This document shows, piece after piece, positions 12,650-24,030 of a stretch of DNA of 64,000 nucleotides. This DNA comes from Fomitopsis serialis (taxonomy: Eukaryota; Basidiomycota; Agaricomycetes; Polyporales; Fomitopsidaceae). The DNA lies in contig NW_025955051.1 of assembly GCF_022376445.1 (NCBI RefSeq), positions 62,001-126,000 of the forward strand, read 5' to 3'. The position numbers and the translations under genes are program-made. The stretch's first letter is position 1. Each line of letters opens with the position of its first letter. Under the pieces are notes generated by a model. It was not told the origin of the DNA and searched no databases. It saw only the letters and a list, made by a program, of their open reading frames with translations.

Positions 12650-13674
12650 AATGGAGGTCGACGTGACTAATTGAGTGTCGTGCATGATGATAAAGGAGCG
12701 GCCCCGGTTCCTCGAGTCAAGAAGATATCAACAAAGCTCAAGGTGATGCAGCGCATCCGTCATTTCTGCACACATGGAAGCATCACGCTCCGAGCCTCGG
12801 AGCTTCGAGCTGCAACGACGCCGAGGTGAGATCTTATGATTTGGAAACCATAGCGTCGAATGGCCGTGATGAGTTGGCGTGAGTTTACTGAATCATCGTG
12901 ATGAAGCGCCGCTGAACTGTGTCCAATAATATTCAGCGTCATGCGATAAATGTAGCAAATGGCTCAACGTATCCAGGATATCCAAGTTCCAAAAAAAGAA
13001 ACACGACACTGTGCACCTTAGTGTTCGAAGCCTGAGGTTCCCATGCGTTCTCGTGCCAGCCTGATTGTCTACGGGGTGGAAGACGGTGAGTCTCGTCCCT
13101 TGTTCTGTATCTTCATCGAGACTTCTCTATACATCGGAGCCGACGCTTAACAAATTCGTAACTCCAGCGATGAACTCGGCCTGGGCAGGCGATGTCCTTC
13201 GAAATCTAGGCCTTTGGCCACACACTTCACGTTGGCCCATCTTAAGTTCGAGTGACAGGTGAATGAACTGTATTTCTGTCCTGAAGCTGTTGCGGTGCGC
13301 CCACGGACTTCTGTCATGATTGAGCGACTTCCGCAGCCTGACAGTGGTTCGTGCCGAAGCCTGCTACTAAGAACTAACCGGATGCGCTACAGTATGCGCC
13401 TTCCTGAGCCAACTATGCCATGGTAATATCTCCCTGTTTTGTCGCACTGGTCTCATCAGACTAAACGATCAGAATACCTCAAGCCCGCCTCAAACGTCTC
13501 CTATGTTCACATATACCCGCTCGGATCTGTCATTCTTTGTATCTATGGGTGTCCCAGGTCCTGCAGGTGAGCAATGCAGTGCTTGTCTGTACGAAATGAT
13601 GCTGGAGCAGCGGAGACATATATGTGCGTCCTCCAGTATACGTGGTCACAGTTACTACACGTCGGACCTAAGTT
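12650..13674. other. Intergenic upstream of UbiA gene
   Basis: No gene could be supported. A short stretch at 13503-13560 reads F-T-Y-T-R-S-D-L-S-F-F, faintly like the UbiA start L-F-T-K-S-D-I-K-T-T found 220 bases downstream. It may be a remnant of a duplicated first exon or chance. Confidence 0.4.
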
Positions 13675-14706
13675 ATGATCTTCCTGGGCCCTGCACAAAG
13701 TAGCCTTCATTCAACCGCGCACATAGCGTATACATTATTTCTCTTCACGAAGTCTGACATCAAGACGACAGTCATACCTGTGGTCAGTCTCCTTTCGTCG
13801 ATGCACCCATAGCTCACATGTGTTCATAGACATGTTTTGCGATTGCTGCTGCGCCAGTGTTGCAAGTTCGATGCATTCCACACGCGGTCTTCTGGATCTG
13901 GATTCACCTCTTGCAATTCGATGTTTCCAACCAGACCTTGAGACCGGAAGAAGACCTCCTCAACAAAAAGTATCGACCAATCCCGTCGAAACGCATCCAG
14001 ATCCGGACGGCCTTAGTCCTTCGCTGGGTGCTCGTCCCCGTCTGTTTAGCCATTTCCTGGCTGTACAGCGCGGAGGTCTTATGCGCTAGCGTTGCTCTCA
14101 TATTATTGACAACCATCTACAACGAGATGTCCGCTCATAGCAAGGGCTGGTTGATCCGCAATCTGGTCAACGCGGCTGGATTCGCATCGTTCGAAGTTGG
14201 TGCTACTCTGGTGGCCAGTGCGTGCATCGTCTAAATTTCAAAGTATGCCATCTCATAGCTTGGTAGCTCGCGATCATGACGCACTCGATTGGGTAGCACG
14301 CACGGCGGTGTATATGAGCGCGGGGATCTTCGCGTCCACCATCCACACCCAAGACTTCAAGGACGTCCCGGGGGACTCCTCCGTGGGCAGGAAGACAATA
14401 CCGATCGTATTTCCGAGGGTTGCTCGGATAACGCCAATGATTGGTCTTCTTTTTTGGTCACTTGTCTTGACGTCTGTGTGGAGGGTCGGATTCCGCACGT
14501 CCGCCGCACTCTTCACTGTCGCCTTGATCGTTGGAAGTCGATACCTCAGACTGCGGACGGTTGCAGAGGATCAAGTGTCTTTCTACTGGTACAATGTACG
14601 TCGAATCAGTTAAATGTTGGCAGGAACCTGACATGGGATGGTACAGGTTTGGCTCTCGTTCGCCCACGCGCTTCCGGGCTATTATAGAATGTACAATGGA
14701 CATTGA
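13675..14706 (+). CDS. UbiA-family membrane prenyltransferase or terpene cyclase
   Basis: UbiA proteins are multi-helix membrane enzymes that bind a prenyl diphosphate through Mg2+ held by two Asp-rich motifs. They prenylate aromatic acceptors or, in some fungal members, cyclise farnesyl diphosphate. Four exons join in frame: 13675-13782, 13830-14217, 14267-14595 and 14647-14706, giving 294 residues, normal for the family. The first motif is in exon 2, F-D-V-S-N-Q followed by R-P-E-E-D and N-K-K-Y-R-P-I-P. The second, in exon 3, is D-F-K-D-V-P-G-D followed by G-R-K-T-I-P-I. The ATG at 13675 is preferred because it leads directly into the family start Y-T-L-F-L-F-T-K-S-D-I-K. Cyclase and transferase activity cannot be told apart by eye. 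It is the likely skeleton-forming enzyme of the left block. Confidence 0.85.
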
Positions 14707-17378
14707 CGTGGACACCGTCGGCTAGCTCACTCGAATAGTCTGCCGTGTGAATGCAATTTCATGATGTCTACATAGATTCGTATTGAGTGTACTCAGCGTC
14801 AACTCAGGAGTCCTGTTTCCGGAGAAATCCCGCCGATGTAGTCGCGATAAGTTCTGGACCGTCCAGTGGCAACACCGGTTGCATGCTCATTCAGGAGAAG
14901 CACTGCTGGTGGCAGGATCGTCGCCGGAAATGCTCTGTAGCATCACTATGTTCAACCTTGACTCGGAGTAGTAAACAGTCCCTTACACGTCATTCACCGT
15001 ACGATGATCGAGACCAGCCAATCAGTTCTGCAGCCGGTAGCGCCTCAGGTCTCAAGCTCAAGGCCTCAAGCTTCAAAGCTTCAAAGCTTCAAGATTGGCA
15101 CATCATGACCCTACGCTGTTGATTGAACTTATCGGTATACTCTTGGGCCGTTGGTAAAACGCCACGCACAACGCTGTCCTCATTCGGTAGGAGGGCATTC
15201 TCAGAGAGCGCTAGTACATGCATGCCCCAGAGAGGGTCGTGCTTGATCGCCACACGCACGAAGAGCTAGAGCGGCGGATCCGACGTGTAGCTCAGAGCCA
15301 TTCATGGGCTACTTAGTATATGCGCATCCGACGGTAAATACACCGCGATGGCTCTGAGGAGGTATGACCTTGCTACTGTATACAGTCATGGTACGTACAG
15401 TACTAGGCTGTCACTATTGGAGCGCAAACAGCCGACTTCTGAAAAAGAGAGGCTGAAAACAGACGAAGGTCGGCCGCCGTGATGTCTCCTTCAGCGATAT
15501 GGTCAAACCGTCTAACTGGCACTTGTACTCTGCAGCGTCGTAACCGTACCCGCAGGTCACAGAGTGTTACAGCCGTGACGCGACGCGCCGGACGCGCGTC
15601 ATCCACACGCCGCTCCTCCGCGACTCGGTCCTCCTCTCGTGGTTCCTCAGCTAGTATTATTTGTCTTTGCTCAGTGTTATACCACTATGTCTGAGTATCG
15701 GGAGCTTGTGATGTGGTATCTCACCATCACACACTGGATCGAGGCCACGCAAGCTGCGGGAACTCGACCTGAGCTTCAGACAAATCCAGCCGCCACGTCC
15801 TCAATTCAATGCCGCGCTTTTCACTCTTGCCCCAGCGCTATTCGGCCACCACCTTTCGATTTACGCCTTTCGACCTCTGACCTCTGAAACCTCGAAAAGT
15901 TTGACGCTTTGATGTCGTAGTAGCCCTTCTAGTACCGCGATGGCACTGTCCGGCATTTGCATGGACTTCGCGCAGACCCGAGACCGTCTCCTTCCTCCGA
16001 CAGGCAGCCTCTGGACCCACGAGTGCGCCTTCATTCTCACGGAATATAGCGCAGTGAGGACTTTATACCACCCATCAAAAATATGTCGAGCGACGGGACG
16101 CTCCTAACATGCATGATGAGCAGACACATTCGAACACTTGTCGGCGCTAACTGGAGTTGACAGATGACATATAGCCCCAGTGATGGCCAGGCCGTTTAGC
16201 ATCGAAGACATGCACAATTAGCAGATGTTATGAATGTTGAGCGGCATGTATGCTGAACAGCGTCACAGAATGTCAGGTTTCGCACGGACACCAGGGACAC
16301 CTTCGAGTCTGCCTTCTAGTTGAGATGCCCACAGTTGGCCGATCTGAAGTACCTTTGTGTTTGTTTCGTCGAACGATGCTCTTGTATCTGACGACGACGT
16401 TCTCAGAACACCAGGTCCGACATGAGTGGCAGACTAGGCATTAGTACGTTCGATCATTCCGCCTTAGATATCAGTCTCTAAGAACAGATTGTTACAGATG
16501 CTATATCTTCTGCACTGCTACAGCAGTGAGCATCGCAGTGTGGTAACGTCACCTTAGGAGCATTTGCTACCTCCGTGTCGCTCGTGCTACGACCTCAGGA
16601 ACTTGGCGTCCAGATCAGAGCACAGGTAATGTGACGCGAGCTGTTTGCTTCTCCTCGTCACGCCACAAACCGGGAAGATGTAGCCCGGTCCATTGAGGCT
16701 TACGGTCATGAATTGGATTCTGGGGTACCCTTCTATAACTGCGATGATTGATACTCCACGGACAGAAGCGAGAAACTGTCCACCGTAATGTACTTGGCCA
16801 TACACAGAAGCAGATAGAACTAACTGCAGAAGCCCAGGCATGTCATAATTTCACTACAGTTCCCGGAGGAAACAAGAGCTTATCGGGGGCCGAAGTCGCA
16901 AGATGACCAGGCGCGTGCGTATTAGTGTGACTATGACGTACAGTCTTTCTGAGACTTTTTGTAGGCAGTGCGAGCTGGATCTGTCACAGTTCTCCTTTCG
17001 AGCCTACTCTTCAATCACATAAGATGACGCCAGGATCCGGAAAGCGGTCCTCAAGCATGTTGAAATGTTAATGATCGATGCAATACATGACTGCTGCCGG
17101 TGATTCAGGCAATATCACGTACGTTATCATTTCCAGTGACCTGCTTGCCCACGTGTTGTACTTGTCACTAACATCCGTAATGACGCTTGTTGTCGCCAGC
17201 TGGCAGCAGAGACTCGAGCTCTCACCGTAAATCCTACTTTTCTCATTGGACAAGACCGCATACGGCTCGGCATATCAGCACGAGCTCCGGCCCAGTCTTC
17301 GGCGCGAGCGCAGTCAGATACAGTGAACCAGTGACTACACCGCTACCGTGATTATCAAGGAAGATGATACAGCCTGGG
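14707..17378. other. Long intergenic, UbiA gene to membrane-protein gene
   Basis: About 2.7 kb without a supportable gene. Small open frames on both strands overlap and lack motifs. A low-complexity patch lies at 15,040-15,096. The region 15,300-16,000 is C/T-rich in places (for example 15,595-15,650) but not a clean tandem repeat. Confidence 0.45.
15040..15096. repeat. CAAGCTT/CTTCAAAG low-complexity patch
   Basis: Imperfect tandem copies of ctcaag, cttcaaag and caagctt. Related CAAGCTT-rich patches occur at 4813-4828 and 35,485-35,508, so the motif recurs in intergenic DNA of this window. Confidence 0.6.
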
Positions 17379-17387
17379 TATATATAA
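17379..17387 (+). promoter_or_regulatory. TATA box of membrane-protein gene
   Basis: tatatataa lies about 62 bases before the ATG at 17,449. Strong match and good spacing. Confidence 0.55.
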
Positions 17388-17448
17388 CGAGTGTCTTCAG
17401 ATAGCGGATGAGACATCATTGAAGCGCGAAAATTCTCCGTACTACACC

Positions 17449-19438
17449 ATGAACGCAACCTCAACTCCCGACAATCCGATTGTGCTCAATCTTCAGAATT
17501 CATATGGCGCACTCATGATCGGGTCCTTCTTTTCGTGCGCTGTTTGGGGCATGTCATGCCTTCAAGTGTGAGTACCAGTGACTTCGTGAGACGGTTTATC
17601 GAAGGGCTGACGCACCAATAGTTGTTGGTACTTTTACCAGTAAGGCACATACTTCATCTCAACATACGTCGCTCATCATGCATCACCCTCAGCTATGGTT
17701 CTTCTGACCGACGCAGTCTTAAACTTCTTGTAAGATAGTCGCCGGTACAGTTGTCTGCGTGGCATTGCTGAATGGTCTAATCTTCAGGTCGTCTTTTTGT
17801 GGTAAGCTTCCTCATAGAGTGATATTCCGTGCAATGGCATGCAAAACAGCACATACACAGTATCGCAAGCACCGTCGATGAAATTTTACTCTTGGAGTGC
17901 AGTGAGTACCAAGTCACGAAATATGAACTGGACATTCAACCCGTGCGCAAAGTGTGGCCGGTGTTGATTCTACGGTGGGGTAAAGTAGAAGGGCTTTCCG
18001 TTATTCAGGAGTAAGTATGCAAGCTGGTAACGGTGCGAACACATGTAATTGACCCTTTGATCTGTAGAGGCATGGTGGTGGGTTTCAACGTTATCTTTGG
18101 CCGCATAGAGCAGTGATGATATCATCGTCCACAGCAACACGTCTGGCTAGTCGTGAGTAACAATAATGCGCGATTCGAGACGGCTCACGCATGAATCGCC
18201 TGTATCAGGGAATGATTTCGGTCTGCGTTCAATGGTTTTACCTCTATCGTATCTATCGATGTAAGTTTCATTCGGTTCAGCATACGATTTACCTACTCAC
18301 GGCATCACAGTCAGCGGAAAGCGATGGCTTATTCCCTCCATCATTGTATATTCCCTTCCCCTAGCAGTGGTGGAGCATGCTGAATTCTACTCAATTCTAC
18401 TGTAGGCTGTCATATCGCTCTGGCAGTTATGTAAGTCCTTTTTCTCGACGACGCGTACAGTGAATTCATACCAACTGTAGTTGTGTCGATCCGTGCGTTT
18501 ACGCATGTTAACTATCTGGCGCACGCTACTGATACTACCCCTCGGGTTCTAGCACAAAATATCATAATGTACGAATTCTCTTGCGCTCTGCTGCGATTCT
18601 CGCTGACTGGACATGGATGCAGACATCGCAATCACGAACTTGCAACGTTGTCATTAGGTCCTTCCGTTGTACGTATTCAAGTCTGTAGACATGGCATGCT
18701 CGATAACAATTGTCTTCACAGGCATTGAACATCAGCCTTCGAGCCTGCAGCGCATGTGTCGATATCTTCATTGCAGTAACCATGTCCTACTATATGATCA
18801 AACAAGGCGTACCTGAGCTCTCCCAGTACGTTGGCCACTGTACGAGAAGTTGTTGCTACTCACCAGCCATATATATGTAGTAGCCAGAAGATGTACTTCA
18901 GACTCTTCCTGATGACTATCAACACGGGTATGTGGACCGCAACCATCGCGACGCTGGACTTCATCTTGGTATAACATCGTTTGTTATCTCACCTAAAACT
19001 ACCACTTATGCATTTGACTTGTAGATGGCGATATATAGGGATGACCTTTGGTATGCGATCTTCGAGTCGCCCCTTGGCTCATTCTACGTCGGTGTCCTCC
19101 TCGCCAATCTCAATGCAAGGGAATTCATTCGAGGAAGTGAAGAGATTTGGCATGACATGTCTACATTCAGAATAAGTAGCTTCCCTCCGGCGAGTCACAA
19201 CACCATACCCGCCGATGGTCGCCTGCCAGCACTTTGTGTCACGGCGCAAGCTGGCGTAAGTCCTCTCTATTCATGAACATCATCTCTGTGCCAACCACCA
19301 TTCTAGGACACGATGATGGTCAATCTAGCCCACGCGAATGGCAAGGAGTCCCAGGATGAAAATGCAGTGACTGCGGAGGAAAGTACTCCCAAACTTACCG
19401 TATGTGCACCCATCCCGCCAGAATTGTCCAATAACTGA
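17449..19438 (+). CDS. Seven-helix integral membrane protein (DUF6534-like), function unknown
   Basis: Basidiomycete-expanded multi-helix membrane family of unknown function. The ATG at 17,449 starts with L-Q-N-S-Y-G-A-L-M-I-G-S-F, the usual first helix, then C-L-Q and W-Y-F-Y-Q on a tiny second exon. Later exons carry V-Q-W-F-Y-L-Y-R-I-Y (about 18,218-18,248), a helix ending in V-D-I-F-I-A-V-T-M-S-Y-Y (about 18,754-18,790), I-N-T-G-M-W-T-A near 18,920, and the C-terminal signature G-V-L-L-A-N-L-N-A-R-E-F-I-R-G (19,089-19,134). After one more intron a hydrophilic tail ends at TGA 19,436-19,438. About twelve small exons were recognised; several borders in 17,640-18,180 are uncertain. No frame break was proven. 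A second, differently built seven-helix gene is at 51,657. Confidence 0.7.
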
Positions 19439-20639
19439 TGTGAGGGTAGGATCATGCGCTGTAACTTGCATACGATGGTTTCATGGGGGTGATGGGTGAG
19501 AAGGAACGTGCAAAGGAGCTAGGCCCCGTTACAAACAGCCGATGAGGATCGTTACGAGGGAAAGACAGAGTTATGACCTCCGGTGATTAGCCAGATGCGA
19601 ACCGAAATCGTTTCATGCTGTTATACATCCGTTCGCATTGTGATATGTACATCATTGCATCCGGTGTCGTTCCTCCAAGGACCATTGCAGAGACTGGATG
19701 TATACTTTCGATATTGATGGAATTGAGTCGGGTGCCTGGGCGGGCTCGCAAGCTGCAGTCGGCCCTGTCAGTCGACAGACCGGTGCCAGCCAGACAACAA
19801 GATGTAAATGTCAATAGTGCACCTCTTAGATCATGACGAGTCGTGGCTGCGAAAGCCATGACGCTCAGAACATGCGGGAGTACTGATCCTGGTGGTGATG
19901 AGCAGCACCCATGACCGTTTGTGACGAGCAAGTAAGAGGCATGGAGAAAAATATCGTCATTCAATCCCCAAACATATGCTATAAAACACATCGCGACCGT
20001 CGAGTACACATGCACAAATGCAGTTTCTCTGCCCTCGGGGTAGTTGACTGAACTTCCACGCATTCACAAACAACAAAAATAACGTACGGAGTTGGATTGT
20101 CTCCTCCGGGCATGATCACGCACTTTGAACACACAACATCATTTATGAGCTTGGGTGAGCAAAAGCGCTGGAATTCGACCTACGTGCACCGACATTCGTA
20201 CCCAAAAGAGTGAACCGCACTGATCGTGTTGCTGCTCATCCCTGGCTAAACCTGTCAGCGCGATGGTCACCAGCGCGAAGTACTTACATGGAGCTGCCGT
20301 TGGTAATGTCGGCGGCAGCAAAGAGTACTACCAATTGCTGAGGATGACGAGGATGGTCGAGCCCTTGGGGATGTCTGACGACTCATGTCAGCGTACGTTG
20401 TCTCAAACACTGCATATACCAGCCCTGCGTACGATCGTCGAACCATACAACGTCCCATCAGAGGTGCAAAGACACGAGCCACAAGGCCCATGCTTATATG
20501 AAGGTCAAGACATGTACCGACGCTTGAACTCGCGTCAAGTGCCCTGCAGTACCGCTACTGCAAGGACGCGCAACGCAACGAGCATCGGGCAGTATTCAAC
20601 TGTCAAGTTACGCATAGCGTGGGCCGGACGCTGCCCCTT
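19439..20639. other. Intergenic; unrecognised 158-codon open frame on - strand
   Basis: The - strand is open from 20,063 to 19,587 (158 codons) with a few hydrophobic stretches but no motif, no clear codon bias and no splice context. I do not call it a gene. The rest of the stretch shows nothing. Confidence 0.35.
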
Positions 20640-23215
20640 GTCATGGTGAGGCGCGAGAAGCACTCGATGCTACTCAGCACACGCATGCACAGGGCGAGTA
20701 AAGAGTAGCAAGGACGGGGCCGACGGGGTCTGCGCCGCAATTGCGTCGTGAGGCGATGCAAAGCACATGGAGGAAGGCATGTCATGGGGACCGTCGAGTG
20801 GGATCAATGTATCGCCGTCGTGGGGATGGCGGGACGTTCTGAAGGTTGACGGTCGCCTCTTCGCGGAAGACGTGGCTATAGGCGCAAGCGCAGATAGGTA
20901 TTCTGGATCCATCTAGTGGCAGAGGGAGCGACACTTCGCCCACACCGAATTCAAAACGACTCTGAGCGAGATCGTCGTCCTAGGTAGCACGCCGGTCGAG
21001 TGTCGGGCAGCTGATGTTCAGTAAAGAGCATCACTTCCCGAAGCAATGGTGATTTGATGTTTGCGGCGCTCGAGCTGCCCGTCCACTCGTAGCAGCACCG
21101 TGAACCCAGCATTGTGTAGCGGCCTGACGCTCGTTAACAGCCTCCACGATGGATGTGCGTGGTGCACCTTGCAGAGACAATTGAGTACGCGGGTAGGCGA
21201 GAGGTGCTGTTCACGGGACCGTGTGCTCTGTTCTCGTGGATGCGCGCCGTGCTTCCTGGGTGGCATAGACGAAGTACGCCGGTTAAGGCTTCATCCTGAG
21301 ATCCAGCTGGCGAGCCAGTCCATACACAGGGTGGTGCATTAGAGTGTGTGGCGAGATCTGCGCCGCGTAGATGTAATCGCTTCGAGGACGACCAGATCGA
21401 GTCGGTCGATTATGTTTTGTCGGACCACGAAACTGTAGAGCAATGTCAGTTCAAGCGAAAGTCGATTACAGCAAAACCTACCTTCTCACGTCTGTAATCT
21501 ACTTTGAAATCCTCTCCGTTCTCACGGCGATAGATGACGTCCACCGATGTCGAGGGATAGTAGAACCAGGAACCGACGCCATATGGCATTCACGAACAAT
21601 ACCAGCGTGGCCATGAAATGACTCAGGCTAATGGAAGAAAAGAGAGAACGAGTTCGGCGTCACCATGATGCGTCTGCGGGAGCTTCCCGTCACGAGTCAA
21701 CGACCATCAAGTCGTACACCAGCAAGAGACAAAGCCAGCGAAGGTATGTGGGGCCGTCGTGAATGGTGTGGGTACTGAGCGGGAGACGACGCATCGCTGC
21801 GTGTGATCAGCGTAGTCGCGTAGACGGCGGCCTGTTGTCCAGTTATTCGAGGACGTGTCACGAGCGGTCGTTGAAGACGAGCGTCGGGAAGCCGCTGTGA
21901 AGGGCACCATTCACATGAGTGTACGCGACGTCGATCCTGGTTGTCGTGATGCAGTCAAGGGGCGTGACGTCAGTGGTCGAATCTCGCGATGGCTTCACAT
22001 CGTGCACCTTGTAAATATGTTTGGGTGTGCAAGGCGCGCCATTCGAGGGCCCGTCTGTTGGGTTGCAGAAACTGTGCATGACCCTGCCAAACGTGCTGTA
22101 CCATACACCAGTCGAGTGGGCGCCCTTGGTGGGTACTGGGGGTGACTCCGAATACCGAGGACATCGTGTTGCACCTATGCCTACCGCCACGCTTCCCCCA
22201 TCCACTGATCAAGCTTTCGCACTCAACGCGATGCTTGACACTGCTCCCGCGTCGACAGGAACTTCGAACTGATTCGCCAGTGATGCCATACGTGGCATGC
22301 AACCTTTCCGGCTATCTGGAAGGGACTGCGCGGTGCTGCGTGGTACGACCATCGCAGCCACTGCGGAAACATGCGCATCCGAGCGTTGGACATGCGGACC
22401 AGATTGTTGCGGGCAATGGCGTAGTTAACCACTGTCGATGAGGTGTGACGCCTTGGAGCGGGTCCATCTACGCGGCAACGCCGAAATTGTCTTGAACCAA
22501 CAGCACAAGTCGATTATTTGCGATGTCGTGGGAATAGCTTTGAGAGAAAGTCGGTCGAGGATGTGAGACGGTGTGCGCGCAAATCATACCATTTTACGCC
22601 TCCCAACTCCATGGACAGCTTTCCCGTCCCTGCTAGCGACATATGGCGTGCACCTCTGAGTAGCAGGGCGAATGATGCAACAGTGACCGTGGTAGGTTGT
22701 CATTCTGCGGAATCGGACGTCTACGAAGGAGTTCAGTCCGATGTCAGGGACAGCAGAGCTTCGGAATACCTTTGAACTGGCCTGGTTGTCATTGAGATCA
22801 TGTCCAGCGATACTTACTGCTTCTGGTGCCACAGAACGAAGTTCAATGTCAGACCACAGAGGCATAACCATGTGGCCACTTACCGGTGTATCCCGCTCAG
22901 CCTCTACTCAACGATCGCTCATCCGCTCTGCCGTACTTAGGCCCCAGGTGGTAGCATTGCGTTACTGCAACGTTATACGCGTTGACGATGCAACTAGAAT
23001 AGATGAGCATGACGGAAGATGGCTGTTCAGAATGCAGCAGATATACGGCGTCCAACTTGCGAGGAGAGCGCGAACAAATTGTGAAGCAGTCGGTCTCAAT
23101 GTGAATAACTTTGACAATAATTGACCAAGGGAGAGCCGACCCCATTGTGGGCAGGTAGCGATCAGTGTAGCGTGCGAGTACTCAGTCAAGAGGGGGAGGC
23201 GCCACTGGCAGGAAG
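20640..23215 (+). repeat. Long dispersed repeat, copy A
   Basis: Aligns by eye with 30,835-33,870 in the same orientation, roughly 80% identical over long stretches. Shared landmarks: gaagcactcgatgctac (20,657 and 30,870), gtcgagtgtcgggcagctg (20,995 and 31,252), aagcgaaagtcgattacagc (21,455 and 31,726), accagcaagagacaaagcc (21,718 and 32,476), and tgagagaaagtcggtcgagg (22,541 and 33,237). A block of about 110 bases present in copy B near 32,630-32,740 is missing here. A segment near 22,075-22,345 is inverted relative to copy B. No terminal inverted repeats, poly(A) tail or recognisable transposon protein was found. Differences between copies are not concentrated at any codon position, so I see no support for a conserved protein. 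Confidence 0.8.
22075..22345 (-). repeat. Segment of copy A inverted relative to copy B
   Basis: The + strand here (for example gtgctgtaccatacac at 22,094 and accgccacgct at 22,184) matches the - strand of 32,960-33,205, while DNA on both sides matches in direct orientation. Confidence 0.65.
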
Positions 23216-23739
23216 GAAGAGGAGGGGCTCAGAAATGCCCGGCCTCGGACTAAGTATCGGGCAACCGTACGCGTTCGCGCCACCGACGCGCCACATCATC
23301 GTGTCGCGCACCTTCTGCCTCTTCTGTCATGTCCTCACTAGCTCACACAACACTTGTTATATGCGCTTTGTAACACGACCTCTGGATTTTACGCGTCAAA
23401 ATCAGCAAGATGGAAGCTCTAGCAAGGCAGCAATGCGCGAAGAAGCTTGCCAGAGCGCCCGCTTGTACTGCAATACTTACTTGGACAAAAACGATGATAT
23501 ACCAACGCCTCGACGACCTATGAGGGGGGGGGTGGGCTACTAGTACGACTTACTAGGAGATCACTGGAAGGAGTTGAGGAAACTACAACGCGGTGAGTTG
23601 TGCCTACGTCTGGGCTGCGCAACCAGGAAGAATCGATGAGCAGTCACAGTGAACAGAACACTTCTCTACTTATACTGGAGGCCTTCGTGAATTTCATGTA
23701 CATGTTGAACCAACGACTCCCCGACGCTTGTGAAGGACG

Positions 23740-24030
23740 ACCGGTCACCCGCCTGGGACGACGACTTCGCCTGGATCCTTATCTGCGACCGCTCAGGCTA
23801 GGCGACGTACGACGTCTTCTGACACCAGACGGGCACAATTCACTGGCACCACGATCACGTCCTCTACGAAGAGGCGTTCGTTCACCTGAACAACAACCCG
23901 CTCGCGACTGAGTGGTTCACACAGCGATGAGTCGTCTCTTCGTATCCGCGCTTCACACTGCCAACTACGGCGCCACAGAACTTCGCTGTCTTCTCTCTGG
24001 CTGGCGTACGGCTACTTGCGCCGATCCACA
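23740..24030 (-). repeat. Partial, older copy of the long repeat (opposite orientation)
   Basis: The + strand matches the reverse complement of about 32,440-32,760 at lower identity (about 65-70% by eye). Shared words include cgcctgg, tgcgaccg, ggcgacgt and tgcgacgt-like segments in the same order. It is therefore an older inverted copy next to copy A. Confidence 0.5.

Noticed and set aside
13503..13560. Apparent UbiA-like first exon upstream of the real one
   Set aside because: Only about ten residues resemble the family start, it does not splice in frame to exon 2, and the copy at 13,675-13,782 does.
19587..20063. 158-codon open frame on the - strand
   Set aside because: No motif, no splice context, no codon bias, not supported by neighbours.
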